Of a stretch of 64,000 nt of DNA, positions 27,153 through 35,453 are shown piece by piece (position 1 is the first letter of the stretch; each line of letters begins with the position of its first letter). The position numbers were made by a program, and so were the translations under genes. The stretch comes from CAXMST01 sp963793415. Lineage in GTDB: Bacteria; Actinomycetota; Thermoleophilia; Solirubrobacterales; 70-9. A model generated the notes under the pieces. The model saw only the letters and a program-made list of their open reading frames with translations. It made no database searches and was not told the origin of the DNA. Location: positions 3,100,001-3,164,000 of the forward strand of contig CAWCAC010000002.1 in assembly GCA_963793415.1 (NCBI GenBank), read 5' to 3'.

Positions 27153-28132
27153 CCTCGCTCCGACGGCGCCGGCCCGACTGGGTCGATCGGGTCCCTGAGG
27201 TGCCGGAACAGGCCCACGAGGGCGCCGACGGCGGCGCTCAGGTGGTGGAGGACGAGCAGGGGCAGTCCGGCACCGGCAAGCCGCAGGCCGCCCGACCGGT
27301 GCAGTAGCGAGAAAAGCGGCGCCTCGGCGACGATCAGGGCGAGCGCCGCCAGCGCCGTGGCGCGGGGCCGGCGGGCGGCGGCGAGGCCGGCGACGAGCAG
27401 CGCCAGCGCAGCGCCGATCCGGCGACGCCGCGCCAGGTTGAGGGTGTCGGCCGGCGCCCGCCCCGCGAGCGCGAGCCGGGTCCACGGCTCGGCCCTCGAG
27501 AGCGCGTCGGTGCGGGCCATCGAGGCCGCGGTCCAACGCTTCAGGTGCTTGCCGCGGATCGCCGGCTCGTTGACGATCCTGTGGCCGGCGCGATCGATCC
27601 GGGCGCCGAGTTCGACGTCCTCGACCGCCGGCCTCGCGAACAGCTTCTCGTCGAAGCCGCCGGACTCGGCGAGCACGTCCGCGCGGACGGCGCCGAGCCC
27701 GGCCCAGAACGTGCTCGCCTCCCCCGCGCCCGACTCGTGCACCGAGGCGTGGAGGAGGTTGCGAAAGCGTGAGACCACGCCCGGTTCGGCCGGGCTCTCG
27801 TCGTAGCTGCCGAAGACGGCGGCGAGCCCGGGATCGGAGGCGAACGCCGCCCGGACCCGGTCCAGCGCGTCCGGGTGGACCTCGACGTCGCTGTCGACGA
27901 AGAGCACGATCTCCGCACCGTCGGCGCTCGCCGAGCGCGCTCCGCGGTTCCGGGCCGCGGCCGGGCCGAGGCCCTCGGGGCTCTCGACAACCACGAGCCC
28001 ATCGCCCGGCGAGCGCGCGCTCTCGATCGCGGCCAGGCAGCGCGGCAGCGTCGCCGGCCGGTCGGTGGCGGGAACCACGACGGCGATCGCGGGCTGGGCC
28101 TGGGCAGGGGTTCGGGGAGGCGAGTTAGGCAT
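27149..28132 (-). CDS. Membrane-anchored family 2 glycosyltransferase, start codon inside an iron-box-like site
   Basis: 327 residues. GT2 catalytic domain (1-210): IAVVVPATDRPATLPRCLAAI, GPAAARNRGARSA, EIVLFVDSDVEVHPDAL with the DSD metal motif, and ARPAVEDVELGARIDRAGH with the ED acceptor motif. C-terminal half has two or three hydrophobic helices (about 240-300). Begins MPNS; the ATG lies in TATTAGGTATGCCTAA (minus strand, 28140-28125), and no Shine-Dalgarno sequence precedes it, suggesting a leaderless or repressor-gated transcript. First gene of an operon with the Gfo/Idh oxidoreductase and the pseudo-phosphodiesterase. Confidence 0.88.
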   Translation of the reverse strand: MPNSPPRTPAQAQPAIAVVVPATDRPATLPRCLAAIESARSPGDGLVVVESPEGLGPAAARNRGARSASADGAEIVLFVDSDVEVHPDALDRVRAAFASDPGLAAVFGSYDESPAEPGVVSRFRNLLHASVHESGAGEASTFWAGLGAVRADVLAESGGFDEKLFARPAVEDVELGARIDRAGHRIVNEPAIRGKHLKRWTAASMARTDALSRAEPWTRLALAGRAPADTLNLARRRRIGAALALLVAGLAAARRPRATALAALALIVAEAPLFSLLHRSGGLRLAGAGLPLLVLHHLSAAVGALVGLFRHLRDPIDPVGPAPSERG

Positions 28133-28138
28133 ACCTAA
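28125..28138. promoter_or_regulatory. Iron-box-like palindrome TTAGG-N4-CCTAA, site 1
   Basis: Interrupted palindrome overlapping the GT2 start codon (28130-28132) and lying 16 bases from the divergent flavoprotein start. The first 14 bases of the DtxR/IdeR consensus (TTAGGTTAGCCTAA) match this site at 12 of 14 on the minus strand. A 16-base identical copy occurs at 31089-31104 on the start codon of a ferric-iron binding protein. Regulation by a DtxR-family metalloregulator is inferred. Confidence 0.6.
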
Positions 28139-28153
28139 TAGGATGCGCGATTC

Positions 28154-29692
28154 TTGCAGGACCGGGCCACACCCAACGCACCCGTCGTCGTCGTCGGCGG
28201 CGGCCCCGCCGGGCTAACCGCCGCCCTGCAGCTTGCCGAGCGTGGCGTCGACGTGCTCGTGCTCGAGGCCGGGCCCGAGCTCGGCGGCCTCGCGCGGACC
28301 GTCGAGCGCAACGGCTACCGATTCGACCTCGGCGGCCACCGCTTCTTCACCAAGCGGCCCGAGATCGAGCTCCTCTGGCACGAGTTGCTCGGCGACGAGC
28401 TGCTGCTGCGGCCGCGGCGCTCGCGGATCCGCTGGCAGGGCCGCTTCATCGAGTACCCGCTGCGGCCCGCCGACCTGATCCGCAATGTCGGCGCCGGCGA
28501 GCTGGTGCGGATCTGGAGCTCCTACCTGGCGGCACGCGCCCGCCCGCAGCGCAAGGCGGCGAACTTCGAGGAGTGGGTGACGGCTCGGTTCGGCCGGCGC
28601 CTGTTCGAGAACTTCTTCCGCTCCTACACCGAGAAGGTCTGGGGAGTCGCGACCGACCGGATCAGCGCCGACTGGGCGGCGCAGCGGATCCGCAGCCTCT
28701 CGGTCGGGGAGGTCGCCCGGGCCGCGATCGGCCGCGGCGATCGCGGTCACCACAGCCTGATCGACGAGTTCCTCTACCCGCGGCTGGGGCCCGGTCAGCT
28801 CTGGGAAGCGATGCGGGAGCGGATCGAGGCCGCCGGTGGCGAGATCCGAACCGGTGCGCCGGTGACGTCGATCCGCCCGCCCTCGGGCGAGACCCCCGCC
28901 CTCGTCGAGGCCGGGGACGAGTGGTTCGAGGCAGCCGCCGTGATCTCCTCGGCGCCGCTCGGCTCGCTCACCTCGCTGATCCCGGGCGCCCCCGCTCGCG
29001 CCCGCGCGGCCGCCGCCGAGCTGCGCCATCGCGACTTTCTCACCGTCGCCCTCGTCGTCGACGGGCCGAGCCCGTTCCCAGACAACTGGATCTACGTCCA
29101 CGATCCCAACGTCGCCGTCGGCCGGGTCCAGAACTTCGGCGCCTGGAGCGAGGCGATGGTCCCCGAGCCGGGCCGCGCCTGCCTCGGTCTCGAGTACTTC
29201 TGCTTCGCCGGCGAGGGCCTGTGGACCGACTCCGATGCGTCGATGGTCGACCGGGCGGTGCGCGAGATCGACGCGATCGGCCTCGTCCGCCGCAGCTCCG
29301 TGCTCGACGGCCACGTCGTCCGGGTCCCGGCGGCGTATCCGATCTACGGTGAGCGCTACGGCCAGCGGATCGCCGCGATGCGCGCCTGGCTCGCGCGGAT
29401 GCCCTGGCTGCAGCAGGTCGGCCGCAACGGCCTGCACCGCTACAACAACGTCGACCACTCGATGCTGACCGCGATCTACGCGGTCGAGAACCTCTGCGAC
29501 GGCGCCGACCACGACCTCTGGGCGGTCAACGCGGACAGCGACTACCACGAGGGCGGCACCCGTGCCGGCGCCGCGGCAGTCGCCGGCGAGCGCGTTCAGC
29601 CCTACCTGCGAACGCCGTCGGTGCCGGCAGCGGCCCGCGTGGCGCCAGCCGCCGGGCGCGACGTCGTCGGCGGCGCGCAAGCGATCAGGTAG
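28154..29692 (+). CDS. FAD-dependent oxidoreductase, UDP-galactopyranose-mutase/amine-oxidase-like
   Basis: 512 residues. N-terminal FAD-binding motif VVVVGGGPAGLTAALQLAE with the downstream Glu of LEAGPELGG, then GYRFDLGGHRFFTK, a motif of flavoproteins found in polysaccharide loci. FENFFRSYTEKVWGV and LDGHVVRVPAAYPIYGERY mark the substrate domain; RYNNVDHSMLTAIYAVEN near the C terminus is the second FAD contact. Start is a TTG at 28154; the frame is closed 15 bases upstream and no later start precedes the FAD motif. Expressed divergently from the iron-box site. May interconvert or oxidise a nucleotide or lipid-linked sugar. Its last 91 bases overlap the end of the convergent membrane-protein gene. 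Confidence 0.85.
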   Translation: MQDRATPNAPVVVVGGGPAGLTAALQLAERGVDVLVLEAGPELGGLARTVERNGYRFDLGGHRFFTKRPEIELLWHELLGDELLLRPRRSRIRWQGRFIEYPLRPADLIRNVGAGELVRIWSSYLAARARPQRKAANFEEWVTARFGRRLFENFFRSYTEKVWGVATDRISADWAAQRIRSLSVGEVARAAIGRGDRGHHSLIDEFLYPRLGPGQLWEAMRERIEAAGGEIRTGAPVTSIRPPSGETPALVEAGDEWFEAAAVISSAPLGSLTSLIPGAPARARAAAAELRHRDFLTVALVVDGPSPFPDNWIYVHDPNVAVGRVQNFGAWSEAMVPEPGRACLGLEYFCFAGEGLWTDSDASMVDRAVREIDAIGLVRRSSVLDGHVVRVPAAYPIYGERYGQRIAAMRAWLARMPWLQQVGRNGLHRYNNVDHSMLTAIYAVENLCDGADHDLWAVNADSDYHEGGTRAGAAAVAGERVQPYLRTPSVPAAARVAPAAGRDVVGGAQAIR

Positions 29693-31080
29693 GCGCTCCA
29701 GTCTCCGTCCTCGAAGGTCGGCGACCCACCGGCGTCCCGGGCGGCACCCACGACGTCAGCCGGCGCGTCGGGACCGAGCAGGACGATGCCCTGGGCCGGG
29801 ACCGATGCGCGCCGCAGCGAGACCTCGGAGACATGCCGCTCGAGCTCCCACGCGAGCGCCGGCTGCGAGTCGAGATCCGAGGTCGTGACCGCACCGCAGC
29901 GCGCGAACGGCTCCGGCCCGAGTGTGTCGACCACCTCGCGCATCCCCTCGACGCTGCGGTGGATCGCGACGGCGTCGCCGACCGCGCTGCCGAGGCCGAC
30001 GGCCCGGAAACCCCCCTGCACGACGAGCGCGAGGACGGCGACGGCGGCCGCCAGGCGGGGGGCGCCGCCGCGCTCCATGAGCAAAACCAGGGCGACGGCA
30101 CCGAGCACGCAGAGGACGGCTCCTGCCGGCGCCGAGAAGCGCGGCAGGCCGGCGAAGCCGAACAGGGACATGGCGAAGACGATCGCCACCCACGCGAGGG
30201 CGAACGCGGCCAGGACGGCGATCTCCCGCTCTCCCTCGGCCGGCTCGCGCCGGCCCCGGCGCACGGCGACGAACCAGACGGCGAGCGCGGCGAGCAACGC
30301 CGCCGGCGCCAGGGTCCCGGCGCGCCACAGGGCCTCGAGGCCGTTGGTGAGCGGCCCCTCGTCGTCGGCGCGGGCGGCGCGCTCGGCGCCCGAGATCGCG
30401 TTGCCGGATCCGATCAGGTCCGGTCCGAGCCAGAACAGCGGGACGGCCGCGAGGCCGAGGGCAATCGAGACGCGGGCGCCGCCCGCGCGCCAGATCCAGA
30501 CGCCGTAGCCGAGCAGGAACGGCCAGGCCTCCGGCCGCAGCAGCGCGGCCGCCACCAACAGGCCGAATGCCACCCACCGCGCCCGCACCAGGTGCGCCTC
30601 GATCGCCCCGAGCAGCAGCGCGACGAGCAGCGGCTCGGAGAGCCCCCCTGCGAACTGCCTGATCCACGGCGTGAATCCGTCCCCGAGCAGGACCAGAGCG
30701 GCGGCGGCGATGCCGCCGGCGAGCAGCGGCGCGCGCCCGCGCGCGCCGGCGTCGCGGGCGAGGCGCCAGGCGAGCCTTGCGGCGAGGGCGACGGCGGCGA
30801 GCCAGCCGGCGCGGGCGATCAGCAGCCAAAGAGCCGGAGCCGCGTCGCCGGCCAGCGAGATCGGCGTCGTCAGGAGGACCGGAAGCGGCTTCCAGGAGGC
30901 GCCGGCGGAGGTGTCGAGGTCGAATCCCGCGACCTCCCTTCCCCAGATCAGCCATGACCAGGCGTCGAAGACCGGTTCGAACGGCAACAGCAGGCTCAGC
31001 GCCGCGAGGGCGAAGGCGCCCGCGACAGCGACCCGGGCGAACCGGGCGCTCTCACCCGTCAGGCCTGCGCCGGGCTCCAT
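29602..31080 (-). CDS. Polytopic membrane protein, possible lipid-linked glycosyltransferase (GT-C like)
   Basis: 492 residues with roughly ten to twelve hydrophobic segments, spanning residues 15-375, and a soluble C-terminal domain of about 110 residues. FEPVFDAWSWLIWGREV shortly after the first helix carries an acidic residue in the first extracytoplasmic loop, as in GT-C transferases using polyprenyl donors; sequence match to a named family is not certain. ATG at 31080 is 10 bases from the iron box at 31091-31104, which it shares with the divergent iron transporter. A 3' overlap of 91 bases with the flavoprotein gene is unusual. Confidence 0.72.
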   Translation of the reverse strand: MEPGAGLTGESARFARVAVAGAFALAALSLLLPFEPVFDAWSWLIWGREVAGFDLDTSAGASWKPLPVLLTTPISLAGDAAPALWLLIARAGWLAAVALAARLAWRLARDAGARGRAPLLAGGIAAAALVLLGDGFTPWIRQFAGGLSEPLLVALLLGAIEAHLVRARWVAFGLLVAAALLRPEAWPFLLGYGVWIWRAGGARVSIALGLAAVPLFWLGPDLIGSGNAISGAERAARADDEGPLTNGLEALWRAGTLAPAALLAALAVWFVAVRRGRREPAEGEREIAVLAAFALAWVAIVFAMSLFGFAGLPRFSAPAGAVLCVLGAVALVLLMERGGAPRLAAAVAVLALVVQGGFRAVGLGSAVGDAVAIHRSVEGMREVVDTLGPEPFARCGAVTTSDLDSQPALAWELERHVSEVSLRRASVPAQGIVLLGPDAPADVVGAARDAGGSPTFEDGDWSAYLIACAPPTTSRPAAGATRAAAGTDGVRR

Positions 31081-31090
31081 GATGTAAGTA

Positions 31091-31104
31091 TTAGGTATGC
31101 CTAA
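31091..31104. promoter_or_regulatory. Iron-box-like palindrome TTAGG-N4-CCTAA, site 2
   Basis: Overlaps the start codon (31097-31099) of the Fe(III)-binding lipoprotein and sits in the 16-base gap to the divergent membrane-protein gene. Sixteen bases (31089-31104) are identical to site 1 at 28125-28140 read on the minus strand. Presence on an iron-transport gene supports reading both as binding sites of a DtxR/IdeR-type repressor. Confidence 0.65.
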
Positions 31105-32155
31105 TCACGGTGCTACCGGCCGATCGGCCGCGGTCCTCGCAGTTGCCGCTGCCCTTTTCCTGCTCGCCCTCGGTCTCGTCGCCTGTGGCGGTGGCAGCTC
31201 GGAAGGTGGCGACAGCGCCGACGAGCCCGAGACCGAGGGCATCACGGTCTACTCCGGACGCATCGGCGCCCTGATCGGCCCCGCGATCGACATGTACGAG
31301 GCCGAGGTCGACCGCGACGTGCAGGTCCGCTTCGGCGACAGCGCCCCGCTCGCGGCGACGCTGATCGAGGAGGGCGACAACTCGCCCGCCGACGTCTTCT
31401 TCGCCCAGGACGCCGGCTCGCTCGACGCGGTCGCCGCCGCCGGCCTGCTCGAGCCGCTGCCGGAGCGGATCCTGAAGCTGGTGCCGGAGCAGTACCGCTC
31501 CCCGGACGGATACTGGGTCGGGACCACGGCGCGCTCGCGGATCATCGCCTACGGGCCCGAGGTCGACGAGTCGGAGCTGCCGGATTCGCCGCTCGAGCTG
31601 ACCGAGCCGCAGTGGGAGGGCCGCGTCGGCTGGGCGCCCACCAACGCCTCGCTGATCAGCTACGTCACGGCGCTCCGCGCCGAGGAGGGTGACGACGTCG
31701 CCCGGGAGTGGCTCGAGGGCATGGTCGCCAACGGCGTCCAGTCCTACGAGTCGAACGTCCCGGTCCGCGACGCGATCGCCTCGGGCGAGATCGACGTCGG
31801 ACTGATCAACCACTACTACGTGGCCGAGGCGATCGCCGAGGAGGGCCCTGACTACCCCGTCAAGGCCTACTTCCCGCCCGACGACCTCGGCTCGCTCGTA
31901 AACGTCGCCGGCGCCGGCGTCCTCGCATCCTCCGACCGCAAGGACGAGGCCTTCGACTTCATCGAGTTCATGCTCTCGGAGCCCGCGCAGGAGTACTTCG
32001 CCGAGAGCTCGAAGGAGTACCCGCTCGCCGCCGGGGTCGAGGCCGACACCGAGCTGACGCCGCTCGAGGAGATCCCGGCCCCCGACGTCGATCTCGGCGA
32101 GCTCAACGACATCGAGGGCACGATCGAGATGATGCGGGAGACGGGAGCGCTCTGA
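31097..32155 (+). CDS. Fe(III) ABC transporter substrate-binding lipoprotein (FbpA/FutA family)
   Basis: 352 residues. Signal peptide ending LGLVAC with lipidated Cys30, followed by a Gly/Ser/Glu linker. Periplasmic-binding domain begins ITVYSGR; DVFFAQDAGSLDAV, YRSPDGYWVGTTARSRIIAY and the Tyr pair Tyr240-Tyr241 in NHYYVAEA match ferric-ion binding proteins that grip Fe3+ with tyrosines. Starts MPNH inside an iron-box-like sequence without a Shine-Dalgarno. First gene of a three-gene operon with the permease and ATPase (one-base and four-base overlaps). Confidence 0.94.
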   Translation: MPNHGATGRSAAVLAVAAALFLLALGLVACGGGSSEGGDSADEPETEGITVYSGRIGALIGPAIDMYEAEVDRDVQVRFGDSAPLAATLIEEGDNSPADVFFAQDAGSLDAVAAAGLLEPLPERILKLVPEQYRSPDGYWVGTTARSRIIAYGPEVDESELPDSPLELTEPQWEGRVGWAPTNASLISYVTALRAEEGDDVAREWLEGMVANGVQSYESNVPVRDAIASGEIDVGLINHYYVAEAIAEEGPDYPVKAYFPPDDLGSLVNVAGAGVLASSDRKDEAFDFIEFMLSEPAQEYFAESSKEYPLAAGVEADTELTPLEEIPAPDVDLGELNDIEGTIEMMRETGAL

Positions 32156-33801
32156 TGTCGCCCGCGGTCCCTGCGACCGTACCGCCGGCGTCCGGGCCCG
32201 GGGCCGGCTCGGCGGCAGCGAGATCGGGTCTCGGGAGGGTCTTCGGCGCTCGCCGGCCGCCGCTCGGATTGCTGCTGCTCGGACTGCTCGCGGGAGCCGC
32301 GGCCTCGCTTCCCGCCGTGTACCTGGTGATCGTGATCGCCGGCGATCCGCAGGCGGCCTGGGACTCGATCGACAACTCGCGCACGGTCGAGCTGGCACTG
32401 CGGACGATCGGGCTGACCGCTGCCGTCTCGGCCACCGCAGTCGCGGTCGGCGTCCCGCTTGCCTGGCTCGTGACCAGGACCGACCTCCCCGGGCGCCGCC
32501 TCTGGGCAACGGTGACGGCACTGCCGCTCGTGATCCCGAGCTACATCGGCGCCTACCTGCTCGTCTCGGCTCTCGGCCCGGCCGGGCTCGCACGTGACGT
32601 GCTCGGCGTCGATCGGCTTCCCTCGATCTACGGGTTCTTCGGCGCCTGGCTCGCGCTCAGCCTCTTCACCTACCCGCTCGTCCTGCTCAGCGTCCGCGCC
32701 GCCCTCGCCCGGCTCGACCCGCAGATCGAGGACGCCGCCCGCTCGATGGGACGGACCCGGCGACAGACCTTCACCTCGGTGATCCTGCCGCAGTTGCTGC
32801 CGGCGATCAGCGCCGGCGCCCTGCTCGTCGCGCTTTACGTGATCAGCGACTTCGGAGCCGTCTCGATCATGCGCTTCGACTCGTTCACGCGCGACATCTA
32901 CATCGAGAGCCAGGCGAGCTTCGACCGGACCGGCGCCGCCGCGCTCTCGTTCCTGCTCGTGCTGCTGGTCGTTGCGCTGCTCGCCGCCTATGCCTGGATC
33001 CGCGGCTCGCTTCGCTACCACCGTGTCGGACCGGGCTCGATCCGGCCGGCGCCGCCGGTGCCCCTCGGCCGCTGGAAGGCGCCGGCGATCGGCTTCTGCG
33101 CGCTGGTCACCCTGATCGCGCTAATGCTGCCCGTCGGTGTCCTCGTCTACTGGGCGACCCAGGGGATCGGAGAGGTGGACACCTCCGCCCTGGTCACCGA
33201 CGCGGGCAACTCGTTGCTGGCGGCCGGAGGTGCCGCCGCGCTCGCGGCTGTCTTCGCGATCGTCATCGCAGTGCTTGCCGTCCGCTACCCCTCCCCGCTC
33301 AGCAGCCTGATCGAGCGCTTCGGCTACGCCGGCTACGCGCTGCCGGGAATCGTCGTCGCAATCGCACTCGTCTTCTTCGGCACCCGCGTCGCGCTGCCGC
33401 TCTACCAGACGCTAGGCATGCTGATCTTCGCGCTCACGATCCACTATCTGCCGCTCGCCGTCGGCGCCGTCAGCACCTCGCTGCTGCAGGTGCCGCCGCG
33501 CGTGGAGGAGGCGGCACGGAGCATGGGGCGCAGGCCGATCGAGGTCTTCCGGACCGTGACGACGCCGCTCGTCGCCGGCGGCATCGCCGCCGGCACCGCC
33601 CTCGTCTTCCTGCACGCGTTGAAGGAGCTGCCGGCGACCCTGCTGCTCGCGCCGATCGGCTTCGAGACGCTGGCGATCGACATCTGGCGGCAGACGACGG
33701 CCGGGTTCTTCGAGGCCGTGGCGATCCCCGCCCTGCTGTTGCTCGCGGTCGCGGCGCCGCCGCTGTGGTGGCTGACCGGGAGATCGGAGCCGTCGCCGTG
33801 A
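32155..33801 (+). CDS. Fe(III) ABC transporter permease, fused two-domain (FbpB-like)
   Basis: 548 residues, about twelve membrane helices in two homologous halves, each with the inner-membrane coupling motif: EDAARSMGRTRRQTFTSVILP in the first (EDAARSMGRTRRQTF) and EEAARSMGRRPIEVFRTVTTP in the second (EEAARSMGRRPIEVF). This duplicated arrangement is typical of ferric-iron importers. N-terminal 40 residues are Pro/Gly-rich and cytoplasmic. The start overlaps the binding-protein stop (TGATG). Confidence 0.94.
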   Translation: MSPAVPATVPPASGPGAGSAAARSGLGRVFGARRPPLGLLLLGLLAGAAASLPAVYLVIVIAGDPQAAWDSIDNSRTVELALRTIGLTAAVSATAVAVGVPLAWLVTRTDLPGRRLWATVTALPLVIPSYIGAYLLVSALGPAGLARDVLGVDRLPSIYGFFGAWLALSLFTYPLVLLSVRAALARLDPQIEDAARSMGRTRRQTFTSVILPQLLPAISAGALLVALYVISDFGAVSIMRFDSFTRDIYIESQASFDRTGAAALSFLLVLLVVALLAAYAWIRGSLRYHRVGPGSIRPAPPVPLGRWKAPAIGFCALVTLIALMLPVGVLVYWATQGIGEVDTSALVTDAGNSLLAAGGAAALAAVFAIVIAVLAVRYPSPLSSLIERFGYAGYALPGIVVAIALVFFGTRVALPLYQTLGMLIFALTIHYLPLAVGAVSTSLLQVPPRVEEAARSMGRRPIEVFRTVTTPLVAGGIAAGTALVFLHALKELPATLLLAPIGFETLAIDIWRQTTAGFFEAVAIPALLLLAVAAPPLWWLTGRSEPSP

Positions 33802-34859
33802 ACGCGGTCGCAACCGGCGAGCCCCGCGCGGTCACCCTGAGCGGGTTGCGCAAGAGCTTCGGCGCCAAGGCGGCCGTCGACGGGCTCGACCTCGAGGCGC
33901 CACCCGGCGGCATCGTCGCGTTGCTCGGCCCGAGCGGCTGCGGCAAGACGACGACCCTGAGAATGATCGCGGGCCTCGAGAAGCCCGACGCGGGAACGAT
34001 CGTCGTCGGCGAGAGGACCCTGAACAGCGAAACCGAGATGGTCCCGCCCGAGCGCCGACGGATCGGGATGGTGTTCCAGGACTACGCCCTCTTCCCTCAC
34101 CTCGACGTCGCCCGCAACGTCGCCTACGCGCTCGGCCGAGGCGGCGATCGCAAGCGCGCCGAGGAGGCGCTCGAGCTCGTCGGCCTCGGCGGCTACGGCG
34201 AGCGCTCGGTGCACCAGCTCTCCGGCGGCGAGCAGCAGCGTGTCGCGCTCGCCCGCGCCCTCGCCCCCGGCCCCGACCTGCTGCTCCTCGACGAGCCCTT
34301 CTCGAACCTCGACGCGAGCCTGCGCGAGCGGCTCCGCTCGGAGGTCCGCAAGATCCTCAACGACGCCGGGGTGACGACGCTGTTCGTCACCCACGATCAG
34401 GAGGAGGCGCTCAGCCTCGCCGACACCGTCGCCGTCATGAACAGCGGCAGGCTCGAGCAGATCGGCTCGCCCGAAGAGGTCTACACCTCCCCCGCGAGCC
34501 ACTGGGTGGCGGGGTTCCTCGGCGACATCGACGTCCTTCCGGGCACGGTCAGCGAGGGCCATGTCGAGTGCGAGCTCGGCCAGTTCCCGACCGGCGCCGG
34601 GCTCGACGGCGCGGTCGACGTACTCGTCCGGCCGGAGGCCGTCGGGATCTCAGCGGCGCGGCCCGCAACGGCCTCGGGCACGCTCGCCGGCCGGATCTGC
34701 GGTCGAACCTACTTCGGACACGATCAGCTGCTCGAGGTCGAGCTGCCTTCGGGGACACGGATCAGAGCGCGCCGCATGAGCTGGCCTTCCTGGCACGAGG
34801 GCGACGCGGTCCGCGTCTGGCTCGAGGGCCCGGCGAACGTGCTGCCCCGCCGGGGCTGA
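33798..34859 (+). CDS. Fe(III) ABC transporter ATP-binding protein (FbpC-like)
   Basis: 353 residues. Walker A LLGPSGCGKTTTL, Q-loop MVFQDYALFPHL, signature LSGGEQQRVALARAL, Walker B LLLLDEPFSNLD and H-loop FVTHDQEEAL are all intact; a TOBE-type C-terminal domain follows (VRPEAVGIS). GTG at 33798 overlaps the permease stop by four bases (GTGA) and was preferred to an earlier GTG at 33765. Confidence 0.94.
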   Translation: MNAVATGEPRAVTLSGLRKSFGAKAAVDGLDLEAPPGGIVALLGPSGCGKTTTLRMIAGLEKPDAGTIVVGERTLNSETEMVPPERRRIGMVFQDYALFPHLDVARNVAYALGRGGDRKRAEEALELVGLGGYGERSVHQLSGGEQQRVALARALAPGPDLLLLDEPFSNLDASLRERLRSEVRKILNDAGVTTLFVTHDQEEALSLADTVAVMNSGRLEQIGSPEEVYTSPASHWVAGFLGDIDVLPGTVSEGHVECELGQFPTGAGLDGAVDVLVRPEAVGISAARPATASGTLAGRICGRTYFGHDQLLEVELPSGTRIRARRMSWPSWHEGDAVRVWLEGPANVLPRRG

Positions 34860-34863
34860 GCCA

Positions 34864-34884
34864 CCGCGGCGCGCGAGCGCGCGG
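34864..34884. terminator. GC-rich hairpin between convergent genes
   Basis: Outer five-base arms CCGCG/CGCGG with further inner pairing around a GCGA loop, in the 30-base gap between the iron-transport operon and the convergent lipoprotein gene. It could stop transcription from both sides. No U-run follows, so this is only a candidate. Confidence 0.35.
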
Positions 34885-34889
34885 CCGGG

Positions 34890-35453
34890 CTACTTGGACT
34901 TCAGCGACGGCAAGCAGCCGCGCAGGCGCTGCGCCTGGACGAAGCTGCTCACCTCGGCTGCGGCGGCGGCCAGGCTCTGGTCGGCGGAGCGCAGCTCATC
35001 CTCGACGCCCTCCTCGCCGATCATGTGCGCGATCCGGCCGCTCCAGTCCAGCTCCATCGCCAGCGTCGAGACGAACTCCCGGTAGTCCTCCTCGACCGAC
35101 GGCGGCGGCCGCAACTCCGCCAGGTTGCTGAGTTGCTGTTCGATCACCGGGCGGCTCACCTCGAACGCCGCGCGGCTGATCGATGCCTCGTCGAGAGCGC
35201 TGGGGTCCGCCTGGATCTGCTTGACGAGATCCGTCGAAACGGCGCTCACCTCGATCATCGCCTGCCGGCAGACCGCGCCGACGCGCTGGCGCCACTGGCT
35301 CATGGTCAGGATCGGCCCGGTGGTCGCGAACTCGGGGGTCGCGGCGTCGACCGTCTCGTAGTCGGAGTCCTCTCCGCAGCCCAGCGCCAGCAGGGCCGAG
35401 CCGAGCAGCAGCACCGACACTGCGAGATGCGAGATCGGCAAGCGGGTCCGCAT
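34890..35453 (-). CDS. Lipoprotein of unknown function
   Basis: 187 residues. Signal peptide with lipobox LALGC (Cys26), then an acidic linker. The mature part is helical (about 50-180) with two Cys (in GAVCRQAM and RGCLPSL) that could pair; no family recognised. Its ATG is coupled to the end of truA (they share base 35453). Probably a cell-envelope protein co-transcribed with truA by chance of position. Confidence 0.8.
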   Translation of the reverse strand: MRTRLPISHLAVSVLLLGSALLALGCGEDSDYETVDAATPEFATTGPILTMSQWRQRVGAVCRQAMIEVSAVSTDLVKQIQADPSALDEASISRAAFEVSRPVIEQQLSNLAELRPPPSVEEDYREFVSTLAMELDWSGRIAHMIGEEGVEDELRSADQSLAAAAAEVSSFVQAQRLRGCLPSLKSK

